Shown here: one piece after another, positions 31,832-38,318 of the stretch
Numbering within the stretch: position 1 is the stretch's first letter
Layout: each line of letters opens with the position of its first letter
Origin: Candidatus Amesbacteria bacterium GW2011_GWB1_47_19
GTDB lineage: Bacteria > Patescibacteriota > Microgenomatia > CAZETR01 > Amesbacteraceae
Assembly (NCBI GenBank): GCA_001002325.1
Contig: LCNZ01000006.1
Span: forward strand, 196,125 to 234,442
DNA: 38,318 bases
Reading direction: 5' to 3'
Position numbers and translations under genes: made by a program
Notes under the pieces: model-generated
The model's database searches: none
What the model was told of the DNA's origin: nothing
What the model saw: only the letters and a program-made list of their open reading frames with translations

Positions 31832-32383
31832 GATGAGGCGTTTGAAAATTTCGTAGGTGGCGCGGATGTCGGAATCGGGTTTGTGGCGGTCGATAGCAAT
31901 TCCCAAGTCTCGGGCGACACTCTGCAAATTCAGAAAATTCAATTTCCCAAGCCGGAAATATTTGGCGAAGGCCAGGGTATACACTTCCAACAGGTGATGA
32001 TCATAAAAATAGGGCAATTGTTCTTTTTCGAGGGCAAAGTTTAAGAAATCCCACTCCGTCTGAATACTCCAACCCGCCAGCAGACAGCCGGGAGCGAATC
32101 GGGATAGTTCAATGAGGGCCTGGCGCAATGAAATCGCCCGGGCCCAAGCCTTTGGCAAGTAACCGGAAACCTGCAAAGATTTCGGGTCGGCAGTCCGGAC
32201 ATGCTCTGGCGTGACTTTGGTGTAATAGGAATTGACAATACTCAGATCGGGCTGGGAAACCAAAAGGGCGGCAATTTCAATAATTTCGTGTTTTGCCGTA
32301 TCCAAACCGGTGAACTCCATATCGATAAACAAAAGGGGACGGCGATGAAATTCAATCTTGGGCCGGTCCAGCAGATACGGCAT
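31823..32383 (-). CDS. DEDDh-type 3'-5' exonuclease
   Basis: This 186-residue protein resembles the DnaQ/oligoribonuclease superfamily. Exo I is FIDMEFTGLD with the D-x-E pair. Exo II lies near ECLLAGWS-like sequence (LAGWSIQTEWDFLNF). Exo III is HKPDSDIRATYEIF with the His and Asp of the DEDDh type. It would remove 3' nucleotides from DNA or short RNA; substrate cannot be told. It lies 2 nt after the DUF3096 peptide gene and downstream of rnpB on the same strand. Confidence 0.85.
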   Translation of the reverse strand: MPYLLDRPKIEFHRRPLLFIDMEFTGLDTAKHEIIEIAALLVSQPDLSIVNSYYTKVTPEHVRTADPKSLQVSGYLPKAWARAISLRQALIELSRFAPGCLLAGWSIQTEWDFLNFALEKEQLPYFYDHHLLEVYTLAFAKYFRLGKLNFLNLQSVARDLGIAIDRHKPDSDIRATYEIFKRLISS

Positions 32384-32385
32384 GG

Positions 32386-32547
32386 TCAGTGCAGGAACGG
32401 AAGCATGAGGGTCAAACCCATGATGATGAAATACAAAGCGATCAGGTAGTTTAAAATCTTCGGGAACATTAAAACGAGCAGGCCGAAGATAAAGGAGATG
32501 AGTCCCCTGAGGCCGTCCGGGCTGGTGAGCAGGGCGGGAATATCCAT
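32386..32547 (-). CDS. DUF3096-type small membrane protein
   Basis: This 53-codon frame encodes a protein that is almost entirely hydrophobic (LISFIFGLLVLMFP, then LIALYFIIMGLTLMLPFL), with two short helices and the P-K-I-L-N-Y turn characteristic of DUF3096. The function of the family is unknown. A perfect TATAAT lies 6 nt before the ATG (32559-32554 on the minus strand), predicting a leaderless transcript that begins just after the 3' end of rnpB. It is followed 2 nt later by the exonuclease gene, probably in one operon. Confidence 0.75.
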   Translation of the reverse strand: MDIPALLTSPDGLRGLISFIFGLLVLMFPKILNYLIALYFIIMGLTLMLPFLH

Positions 32548-32553
32548 AAAGTT

Positions 32554-32559
32554 ATTATA
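32554..32559 (-). promoter_or_regulatory. -10 box, leaderless promoter of the DUF3096 gene
   Basis: TATAAT on the minus strand is followed by 6 nt and then ATG. It abuts the predicted 3' end of the RNase P RNA gene. Confidence 0.55.
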
Positions 32560-32561
32560 TT

Positions 32562-32820
32562 ACCTGGAGGCGAATAAGCCAGATTCTGTTTTGACGGCAT
32601 CTATCTAGTGCCCTCAAGCTTTTGGGTATAGGGGAAGGCGACCCACCCAGTTCGGAGGTTGCAGCGGGGAGGATTGCCCGTTTCACCCGAGCATTACCCC
32701 GGTTCGTCACTGTTGCTCTAACTAGCGCTTACGCGTTCCCGCTTACACGGGACACCCCGCCTTCTGCTGTCTGGACTTTCCTCTCTACCTTGCGGCAGAG
32801 TAGCCGTCCTGCCTCCAGGT
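32562..32820 (-). ncRNA. rnpB: RNase P RNA
   Basis: Read on the minus strand, the two ends pair perfectly over 10 bp (ACCTGGAGGC at 32820-32811 with GCCTCCAGGT at 32571-32562), forming P1. The universally conserved GAGGAAAGTCC lies at 32783-32773, and the 3' conserved block ACAGAATCTGGCTTAT at 32589-32574. GGGTGAAACGGG lies in the middle. At about 259 nt it is shorter than typical type A RNAs (350-400), so peripheral helices appear reduced. It is the catalytic subunit that matures tRNA 5' ends. Confidence 0.95.
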
Positions 32821-32826
32821 GGGCTA

Positions 32827-32832
32827 ATTATA
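32827..32832 (-). promoter_or_regulatory. -10 box of rnpB
   Basis: TATAAT on the minus strand ends 6 nt before the first base of the P1 helix. This fits the predicted 5' end of the RNA and calibrates the usual distance from -10 box to start point in this genome. Confidence 0.65.
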
Positions 32833-32862
32833 CTCTCTAAGACCTACTTACTCACTTAGATT

Positions 32863-32893
32863 TAGCCTTCACACACCGGGAGTGTGAAGGCTA
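32863..32893. terminator. Strong hairpin after the nuclease gene
   Basis: A perfect 12-bp stem pairs TAGCCTTCACAC (32863-32874) with GTGTGAAGGCTA (32882-32893) around a 7-nt loop. It overlaps the nuclease stop codon. No long T-run follows, so termination is likely but not certain. Confidence 0.55.
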
Positions 32894-33535
32894 GTTGGGA
32901 CAAAACGGGTGTTTGACAAAGCCAGCTTTTTTGGCCTCTGATTCGGTACAAAACCAGCGTTCTCCCTGAAACTTTTCGATAATGGAGACGTCGTAATAAG
33001 AACAATCGGGAGTAAGGTAAACCCAGGTATGTTTATCCCGGTCCAGATTGCCTTTGATTACGCATTTCGGGTCGGGTGGTAAAACCTGATAACACAGCGG
33101 GCTGAAGATACCCAGGGAATTGGACCGGGCGTAGAGATTGGCTGTCTGGAGAACCGGGGTGGCTGACCCGGCGGAGCGGGTATATAAACCGTAACCTTCT
33201 CTAATTACCATTTCATTGACCAGTTTCCGGTCCAGATAAACCAGAGCGACGATGCGGCGATATTGATCAGTCACAGGTTCGCGCAGGAAGACCCGTTTAC
33301 CAGCCAGTAAGCGGGTGAGAAAGGCGGTAGATTCCGGACCGTAACAATTCTCCGGCTCGGGAGAGTCGACACCCAGCAATTTAACCGACTGATTGTTGGC
33401 TAATATAAAAGTGTCGCCGTCGATTACCCGCTGTACTTTCTCGCCGACAAAATACGGCAAATTTTTGTATACACCGATACTGCCAGCCCCAATGGTAGTG
33501 GCGGCGGCAACACCGGCGGCCAATTTTCTCCACAT
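32891..33535 (-). CDS. Secreted/anchored thermonuclease-like (SNase) protein
   Basis: The product has 214 residues. A short N-terminal hydrophobic segment (about 6-22) is a signal or anchor. The SNase OB-fold domain (about 33-150) has VQRVIDGDTFIL, VKLLGVDSPEP and an Arg/Glu-bearing strand (FLREPVTDQYRRIVALVYL), matching the catalytic Asp, Glu and Arg positions of staphylococcal nuclease. The C-terminal 55 residues hold four Cys (PKCVIK, PDCSYY, RWFCTE, HPFCPN), probably a small structural or metal-binding module. It may digest extracellular DNA or RNA for nucleotide uptake, a plausible need of a host-dependent cell (inference). Confidence 0.88.
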   Translation of the reverse strand: MWRKLAAGVAAATTIGAGSIGVYKNLPYFVGEKVQRVIDGDTFILANNQSVKLLGVDSPEPENCYGPESTAFLTRLLAGKRVFLREPVTDQYRRIVALVYLDRKLVNEMVIREGYGLYTRSAGSATPVLQTANLYARSNSLGIFSPLCYQVLPPDPKCVIKGNLDRDKHTWVYLTPDCSYYDVSIIEKFQGERWFCTESEAKKAGFVKHPFCPN

Positions 33536-33629
33536 CGGGACAGGTTTTTTCTTTATCTTGGACAGATACTTCTATGGTATCACCCCATGGCAGGGACGTC
33601 TTCGGATATTAATTTTACGAATTTGAGAT

Positions 33630-34361
33630 ATGATCATAGAAGATATTATGGATGACGATTTAGCTGTAGAAAAAACTGAAGGGTATAGGAAAAATCGGGA
33701 AGTAATATATGCTACTGTTGGAAATACTGTCGTCATAGGTCCCAGAATTGTTGATATTGTCTGCGGCTGTTTAGGTGATTCATTGGGAGATAAAGTGATG
33801 AAAACAGAAGATCTATTGCTTGAAATGGTGAAGGGTGAAAAATCCTTGGGTGATCTTGAGAGTCTGGCGGCAGTTAACTCAGAGGGATTGATTAAAAGTC
33901 CGGTTACTATATTGAAGGCTGCACAAAAACTCCAGCAATATGCTAAATCAAGAGACAGGTACGCTTTAATACAGAAAGGAGTTAAAGATCCACCGGACAT
34001 GTGGACAAAAATTATTGAAATAAACGGTGAACTATATATTGTGGGTAGTGAAGGAAAAGAACATTCAGGAATAATCGAGACCGTCCAGAGAGTTCACGGA
34101 CGATTAAGCAGTGCAGAAAACGCATACCATTTTGGGGGAAATGAAACAAACCGGTGGGGGCAAGAAAGCCTGGTTCAAGCTCAGAGCGGGGATGTTGAAG
34201 AGAGACTTGCCGGGATAATCGATGCCGCGAGAAACGTGGCTTTTGATGATGTTTGTTTAAACCCAGACATTAGTATCTGGGCTATGAGACAAGATGATTT
34301 TCCCGATAAAGTCAGACTCTGCGTTCATATCCCCAGTAATTTAAGACAAGAGAAATATTAG
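33630..34361 (+). CDS. Hypothetical protein, possibly ParB-like or metabolite-binding
   Basis: This 243-residue soluble protein has no recognised family. A strand-turn-strand segment (DMWTKIIEINGELYIVGSEGKEHSG) lies in the middle, preceded by a helical region with a short repeat of K-S/Q residues (LKAAQKLQQYAKSRD). Start candidates are ATG 33630, which overlaps a TATGAT -10-like box (33629-33634), and ATG 33648 just downstream, which would then be the better choice. It converges on the AI-2E-type transporter gene. Confidence 0.6.
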   Translation: MIIEDIMDDDLAVEKTEGYRKNREVIYATVGNTVVIGPRIVDIVCGCLGDSLGDKVMKTEDLLLEMVKGEKSLGDLESLAAVNSEGLIKSPVTILKAAQKLQQYAKSRDRYALIQKGVKDPPDMWTKIIEINGELYIVGSEGKEHSGIIETVQRVHGRLSSAENAYHFGGNETNRWGQESLVQAQSGDVEERLAGIIDAARNVAFDDVCLNPDISIWAMRQDDFPDKVRLCVHIPSNLRQEKY

Positions 34362-34376
34362 CCCGATAATAAGGGT

Positions 34377-35372
34377 TTAGGAAGAGAGGGATTCGAGGTG
34401 GCGGATGGAGAAAAACTGGACTCCTACAGTCTGGATAATCAAAATCGCCGGTATGGAAAGTACGGCGCCTGCGGGACCGGCTAAACGGAATCCGATCATC
34501 AGTGCCAAGATACTGACCAGAGGATTGACTCCGACAGCTTTTTGCATGACTTTGGGAACCAGGAAGTTGTTTTCGAGAAACTGAACCAGAAAGTACAGAG
34601 CCACCGTGGACAAACCCATGATGGGGTGGACCATAAAGCCGACTATCACCGCCGGAATGGCTGAAATAATCGGCCCGATATTGGGAACAATTTCCAGAAG
34701 GCCGGCTAAAATTGCCAACGGCAGAGCTATATCCAGACCCAGGATTACCAGACCGACATAAGTCAATATGCCCACCGCCAACATCAGAACTAATTCCCCC
34801 CGGATCCAACCGCCCAACCGGCGTTCAATCTCGGTGATAAGTTTTTCCACCTTGGCTGGCGATTCACCCGAAAAAAGGATACCAAGATAGCGGTTTAGAT
34901 TTTTACGTTCCAGGAGAAGATAAAAAGTGATAACAATGGTGGTGAGAAAATTTATCAGGTTGCCAAAGACGCTGACGGTGATATTCAAAATATTGGCCGG
35001 AAGCGAGCTGAGGCGGGTAAGTATCTGCTGGTTTATTTCGTACTGGTGGGTGTTGAAAAAATCTATGTTTCCTACTGCTTGGGGCAGAAGCCGGATCAAC
35101 CTGCCGGTCTGATCCACCAGGGGCGGTACAATTCCGGCCAGAACTGAGCCGATAACCAGCCAGAGCAGGATGTAGGCGATGACTATTGACAGGCTTCTGG
35201 GCACACCCTGCTTTTCCATTTTGTCCACGGCCGGGTTAAGTGCAGACATCAGAATCACAGAAACAAACAGCATCAACAAGATATCCCGGATCTGAATTGT
35301 GAACCAAATAGCACCCATGAAAATAGCAGTGAAAATGATCGTCCGGTGGGAAATTTCAATTTTTTGTTCCAT
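34377..35372 (-). CDS. AI-2E family transporter (PF01594 type)
   Basis: This 331-residue polytopic protein has about eight helices. N-terminal family features are LMLFVSVILMSALNPAVDKMEKQGVPRSLS with the A-L-N-P turn. The C-terminal half has PLAILAGLLEIVPNIGPIIS, FLENNFLVPKVMQKAVGVNPL and GFRLAGPAGAVLSIPA, all typical of the family. Some members export autoinducer-2, others are Na+/H+ antiporters, so the substrate here is open. It follows miaA on the same strand after a 25-nt gap containing a short-unit tract. Confidence 0.92.
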   Translation of the reverse strand: MEQKIEISHRTIIFTAIFMGAIWFTIQIRDILLMLFVSVILMSALNPAVDKMEKQGVPRSLSIVIAYILLWLVIGSVLAGIVPPLVDQTGRLIRLLPQAVGNIDFFNTHQYEINQQILTRLSSLPANILNITVSVFGNLINFLTTIVITFYLLLERKNLNRYLGILFSGESPAKVEKLITEIERRLGGWIRGELVLMLAVGILTYVGLVILGLDIALPLAILAGLLEIVPNIGPIISAIPAVIVGFMVHPIMGLSTVALYFLVQFLENNFLVPKVMQKAVGVNPLVSILALMIGFRLAGPAGAVLSIPAILIIQTVGVQFFSIRHLESLSS

Positions 35373-35397
35373 GGGTCATGACTATGATGACTAGTGA

Positions 35398-36366
35398 TTA
35401 GTGTCTAGTCTTTTTATTATACCAAACGCGGATAAGCTTTAAGGCCGGGATCTGCCAGTCAGGAATGGAAATATTAAACCAGCGGATATTCGGTTGTTTG
35501 GAAAACCAGGTTAACTGGCCTCGGACGTCGGCATGCTCTTTGTATTTCCATTTCGTAACCAAATCTTCCGGTGATAAGAAAAGCGCATAACCGGAACCGG
35601 CGAGGGAAGGCAAATCGGATCCGAATTTTTTCAATAAACCTGCCGCCTCTTCGGCCGCTCCCTGAGCCAACCTGGATTCCACTCTGGCATCCACAAGCCG
35701 ATAAAGCCGGGTGCGGGGAGCGGTCAGACCGATATTTAGGATGCTATTTCGATCGAACTCACCCCCTGCCCCTTCTCTTAACCAAAGAGAGGGGGGAAAA
35801 TGGTTTAGGGAAATTTCGATGGCGCGGATAAGGCGGCGGGGATTGGAGCGGTCAGAGCTATTCATGGCGGCCGCTCTTATAGAATCCAGCTTGTTTAAAT
35901 AATTAAAGAGATATCCGGGACTTTTATCCGAGAGACGTTGACGGAGTTGAGGATCCGAAGGAACAGAGATCAGAGGCAAAGATCCGGTGAGTGATTTGAT
36001 AAACAACCCGGTACCTCCCACAATAACAGGTAATTTACCGCGCTGACGGATATCAGTAATTACCAAATCGGTGCATTCTTTCCAGAAAGCCACATTAAAA
36101 GGTTCATCAGGATTTACCAGGTCATAAAGCCATACTTTGATGCCCCCGACTTCATAATACTTTAAATATCGATCGCGCCATTTCAGGTTTGAGGTTTTAG
36201 GTTTTAGGTTATAGGGGATGTCTTTGCCGGTGACAATATCCATACCTTCATAAACCTGACGGGAATCGGCGGATACTATTTCCCCACTAAACTTATGGGC
36301 CACTTTTAAACCGAATCCGGTTTTTCCAGTGGCAGTAGGGCCACAAATTATAAGGGTTTTGTTCAT
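35398..36366 (-). CDS. miaA: tRNA dimethylallyltransferase MiaA
   Basis: This 322-residue enzyme transfers the dimethylallyl group to A37 of tRNAs reading UNN codons. The P-loop is GPTATGKT (8-15). Other landmarks are SADSRQVYEGMDIVTGKDIP, LPVIVGGTGLFIKSL and RLIRAIEI. About 16 residues (189-204, FPPSLWLREGAGGEF) are encoded by a palindromic repeat element, and Y-N-L-K-P-K-T-S-N-L-K near residue 53 comes from a short-unit tract. Both are in-frame and outside the catalytic motifs. TAAAAT lies 6 nt before the ATG, predicting a leaderless mRNA. Confidence 0.94.
   Translation of the reverse strand: MNKTLIICGPTATGKTGFGLKVAHKFSGEIVSADSRQVYEGMDIVTGKDIPYNLKPKTSNLKWRDRYLKYYEVGGIKVWLYDLVNPDEPFNVAFWKECTDLVITDIRQRGKLPVIVGGTGLFIKSLTGSLPLISVPSDPQLRQRLSDKSPGYLFNYLNKLDSIRAAAMNSSDRSNPRRLIRAIEISLNHFPPSLWLREGAGGEFDRNSILNIGLTAPRTRLYRLVDARVESRLAQGAAEEAAGLLKKFGSDLPSLAGSGYALFLSPEDLVTKWKYKEHADVRGQLTWFSKQPNIRWFNISIPDWQIPALKLIRVWYNKKTRH
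35754..35800. repeat. Palindromic repeat element, copy 8, in-frame inside miaA
   Basis: It begins CGAACTCACCCCCTGCCCC and has the hairpin CTCTCTTAACC/AAAGAGAG. It is translated on the minus strand in the same reading frame as the copy inside recJ. Confidence 0.8.
36184..36217. repeat. AGGTTTTAGGTTATAGG short-unit tract inside miaA
   Basis: Units of the AGGTTT(T)/AGGTTATAGG type form part of the miaA coding region. Related tracts occur in recJ at 22333-22365, 22514-22547, 23291-23317 and 23724-23751. Confidence 0.55.
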
Positions 36367-36372
36367 AGGGAG

Positions 36373-36378
36373 ATTTTA
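36373..36378 (-). promoter_or_regulatory. -10 box of miaA, leaderless
   Basis: TAAAAT on the minus strand is followed by 6 nt and the ATG at 36366. Confidence 0.5.
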
Positions 36379-36390
36379 CCCTAACTTGGG

Positions 36391-36434
36391 CGAACTCACC
36401 CCTTGATTCCCCTCTCTTAATCAAAGAGAGGAGG
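36391..36434. repeat. Palindromic repeat element, copy 9
   Basis: It begins CGAACTCACCCC and has the hairpin CCTCTCTTAATC/AAAGAGAGG. It sits in the gap between the divergent miaA and 36456 genes, next to both predicted promoters. Confidence 0.75.
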
Positions 36435-36439
36435 TAATG

Positions 36440-36448
36440 TGATATACT
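36440..36448 (+). promoter_or_regulatory. Extended -10 promoter, leaderless
   Basis: TG-A-TATACT forms an extended -10 and is followed by 7 nt and the ATG at 36456. It lies just beside a palindromic repeat copy. Confidence 0.55.
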
Positions 36449-36455
36449 ATGGGGC

Positions 36456-37295
36456 ATGCTTAATGAAATTTACCAGGCGGAGAGAAATAGAGCTTCATTA
36501 ACTAACCCGGGATTGTGGCAGGCTTTAACCTTTGCTAGAGAACAAGAAAGAATTAGTCATGGAGATTTGAGACAACTAAGTGAACCGGAGTTGGAGGGAA
36601 AAATGAAAACATGGAGGATATGGGTAAATAGTGCAAAAAGTTTGTCTAATACAGCCTGGTCTACGGGGGAAGCGACAGAATTTCTCCGAGAAGCCAGAGG
36701 GGTAATTGCTATGTATTATTATCATCCAGTAGTCTGGGAGGCTGCGGATAAAATGAAGATTGATAGTGATGGACATGAATATCAAATGGCTGCGGAAATG
36801 TGCAGAGATGAAGCCAAATATTGGCTGGCTGTGGGATTATTACTGGGAAATCCCCAGATAAGACAAAGGGCAATCCAATCTCTGGACGAAGCAGTGATAC
36901 TGGCCGAGAAAGAAACATCAGCCGGAGCACTGGCTACCATGGAAAGAGAAATTATCAAAAAACAAGAAGGGGAGCAAATTGACTGGGAGGAATTCACAGC
37001 GGCATACAACATTGTTTTACAACTACGGGAAAAAGCCGGGGGATGGGACAGGGTGGCAGCAATATCTTGGGAATACTGTAAGCAAAGTGTCCAAACAGGT
37101 AAATTTAAGGAGCTGACAGATGGATGGACTAATTTACATCAGGCAACCGCACAGACCGGAGCGTCTTGGATAAAATACCCGGTTAAAGAACTTGTTGAGT
37201 GGGGAGTGTCTGTGTCCAGAAGGATAACCAGATATCAAATTCCGAATGAAGTAAAATCTGAATTGGCAGAACAATTTGGTTTTGCCGGGCAATGA
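36456..37295 (+). CDS. Helical (TPR-like) hypothetical protein
   Basis: This 279-residue protein is almost all helical with no membrane segment. Helix pairs with alternating small and aromatic residues (AMYYYHPVVWEAADKMK, AAEMCRDEAKYWLAVGLLLG, RQRAIQSLDEAVILAEKE) resemble TPR-like solenoid repeats. No catalytic motif is seen. It is followed by two further small or partial genes on the same strand, the second also TPR-like. The function is unknown. Confidence 0.65.
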   Translation: MLNEIYQAERNRASLTNPGLWQALTFAREQERISHGDLRQLSEPELEGKMKTWRIWVNSAKSLSNTAWSTGEATEFLREARGVIAMYYYHPVVWEAADKMKIDSDGHEYQMAAEMCRDEAKYWLAVGLLLGNPQIRQRAIQSLDEAVILAEKETSAGALATMEREIIKKQEGEQIDWEEFTAAYNIVLQLREKAGGWDRVAAISWEYCKQSVQTGKFKELTDGWTNLHQATAQTGASWIKYPVKELVEWGVSVSRRITRYQIPNEVKSELAEQFGFAGQ

Positions 37296-37432
37296 TTGGA
37301 CTAATAATTGCTACGATAACTAAAATAATTACCTGAAATATTACAGCTGAAATTCCTAATTATAAAATTCTTATTAATATATTCCACAAAAACAAAATAA
37401 ACAAAAATTTAAATAGATTACTGGCGGAGGTG
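37296..37432. other. AT-rich gap without a recognised gene
   Basis: The 137 bp between the helical protein and the next small gene is very AT-rich and contains no clear hairpin, repeat copy or strong promoter. It may carry a weak promoter for the downstream pair. Confidence 0.4.
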
Positions 37433-37558
37433 ATGGTGAGCCGGGAAGAGCAGGGGGGTGAAAATGAGAAAATCAAGCGCATCGACAAAGTATTGAGAAA
37501 TATGAAAGAAATAGTATTTAGAATAACCGATAAGAGTAAATTAAAATGGCAGTCATAA
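37433..37558 (+). CDS. Small charged hypothetical protein
   Basis: This frame of about 41 codons encodes a highly charged helical product (EEQGGENEKIKRIDKVLRNM). A perfect GGAGGTG lies just upstream, 1 nt from the ATG (37433) and 4 nt from an in-frame GTG (37436), so the GTG may be the real start. It overlaps the next gene by 13 bp, suggesting coupling. No family is recognised. Confidence 0.5.
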   Translation: MVSREEQGGENEKIKRIDKVLRNMKEIVFRITDKSKLKWQS

Positions 37559-38318
37559 CATTGGACACATCACCCCGGGAAATGCTGCGGCAAGTGGCAA
37601 AAGCCCGGGAGGTGGTTGCCGGGGAAAGTCATACACGGAAATTAATCGACGGGAGCCTGGCGATACTACATGATACCGTAGTGACACTATATTTAGAAAA
37701 AACTCATCTGATTCAGTTGATGATGATGACAGAAAGGGATAAACCAAATGCAAATAAAGCATTAATTAAACAATTTTTGAATAACTGGGGAAAGGCTTTG
37801 ACCGAAGCTCAAAATTATGTAGAGCAATTTATACTGACCAGATGGAATTCCCGGATTTTCCGGTATCGGGGAAGACTGATGGACGCCAGAGGGCAATATG
37901 CAGCGGCGGTTGGTTTATATAAAAAATCACTGCAGGGGGTAAAGCTTGATCCGGAATATATTGACCGGAGAGTACCCAGGTGGCTGGAAATTGAAGCGTT
38001 TATTGCCTACTCTACTTTAGCGTCGGGAAAAACAAAGAAAGGGCTGGAATTATCGGAGAAAATATATAAGAAATTTGACCTGAGTGAAGGGTTGGAACTG
38101 AAAAAAGATGATTATGCCACCTGGGCGATTTGGAAATCCGGAATAGCCATCCGGGTTGGTCAAGCATACATGGCGAAAAAGTTTGACATGGATATGGATA
38201 AATATAAAAAATGGCTGGCGGAAGCGGAAAAACTCTTTACTCCCCCGCCGGGGGTAATAGTCTGGGTGGACTTCGGATTTCGAAAAAACGAAATTGCGGC
38301 GATCAGAAGAGAATTGAA
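37546..38318 (+). CDS. TPR-like hypothetical protein, cut by the window end
   Basis: This frame is open from ATG 37546 to the end of the window (about 257 codons without a stop). The product is helical, with TPR-like units such as RGRLMDARGQYAAAVGLYKK and WKSGIAIRVGQAYMAKKF. It resembles the 36456 protein in composition and may belong to the same unknown helical-repeat type. No signal peptide or catalytic motif is seen. The C-terminus is unknown. Confidence 0.65.
   Translation, partial: MAVITLDTSPREMLRQVAKAREVVAGESHTRKLIDGSLAILHDTVVTLYLEKTHLIQLMMMTERDKPNANKALIKQFLNNWGKALTEAQNYVEQFILTRWNSRIFRYRGRLMDARGQYAAAVGLYKKSLQGVKLDPEYIDRRVPRWLEIEAFIAYSTLASGKTKKGLELSEKIYKKFDLSEGLELKKDDYATWAIWKSGIAIRVGQAYMAKKFDMDMDKYKKWLAEAEKLFTPPPGVIVWVDFGFRKNEIAAIRREL

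Noticed and set aside
15203-36434. CRISPR array made of the CTCACCCC repeats
   Set aside because: Copies are kilobases apart with no regular spacers, and no cas gene is present.
1-38318. tRNA genes
   Set aside because: No T-loop (GTTCGAATCC-like) paired with an acceptor stem was found on either strand; the GGTTCG near 32701 belongs to rnpB.
1-38318. Recoded UGA (Gracilibacteria/SR1-like code)
   Set aside because: Several intact genes end in TGA at the family's normal length (for example copA and response-regulator-linked genes), and no in-frame TGA occurs in conserved domains except at the toxin frameshift.

Overview
The window reads as a chromosomal segment of a Candidate Phyla Radiation (Patescibacteria) bacterium, most likely of the Microgenomates type. 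This is inferred from gene content and style, not from a marker phylogeny. It has compact housekeeping genes with shortened versions of standard proteins: AspRS without its GAD insertion, a RelA/SpoT that ends after TGS, a small RNase P RNA, and a short SecD. It also carries small conserved proteins typical of such genomes (DUF5679, DUF3048, DUF3096 types). TGA is used as a stop, so the code is standard.

Left third (1-13.8 kb): an orphan four-helix-bundle (23S intervening-sequence type) protein and a hypothetical protein are followed by a co-oriented block of about 12 kb, 1273-13145, that looks dedicated to copper/soft metals and thiol redox. In order it holds a DUF1573 protein, a CcdA/DsbD-like membrane protein with two Cys-Cys motifs, a secreted protein with a PCCNN/CNHG motif, an SRPBCC protein, an OmpR-type regulator and its histidine kinase. 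These are followed by a fusion of HMA, a DsbD/TauE-like membrane domain and two cupredoxin-like domains, then a CopZ-like chaperone, a CopA ATPase, a 38-residue His/Met membrane protein, and a second P1B ATPase with CPD in place of CPC. A RelB-like antitoxin with a frameshifted toxin partner closes this region.

Middle (13.8-28.4 kb): mostly minus-strand housekeeping genes. These are gltX, a D,D-carboxypeptidase with aspS, rel with recJ, and a wHTH regulator and AbrB-like gene leading into secD-secF. A plus-strand cca diverges from recJ across only 17 bp. Between aspS and rel lies a transcription unit with a consensus promoter, a structured leader, and a terminator whose 3' arm is also the Shine-Dalgarno sequence of a 68-codon gene, followed by a 48-codon gene.

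Right third (28.4-38.3 kb): DUF3048 protein, DUF5679 zinc ribbon, a broken DUF559 gene, an exonuclease with a DUF3096 peptide, rnpB (minus strand), a secreted SNase-like nuclease, an AI-2E-type transporter, miaA, and helical proteins of unknown role running off the end.

Three patterns cross the whole window. (1) Many genes have a -10 box placed 6-7 nt before the start codon, which predicts leaderless mRNAs; a minority have strong Shine-Dalgarno sites instead. (2) A palindromic repeat family of about 40 bp (CTCACCCC...CCCTCTC/GAGAGGG) lies between genes and also in-frame, in the same reading frame, inside recJ and miaA. (3) Degenerate short-unit tracts (AGGTTATAG-like, CGTTAATCGTT-like) lie between genes, at gene ends and inside recJ and miaA.
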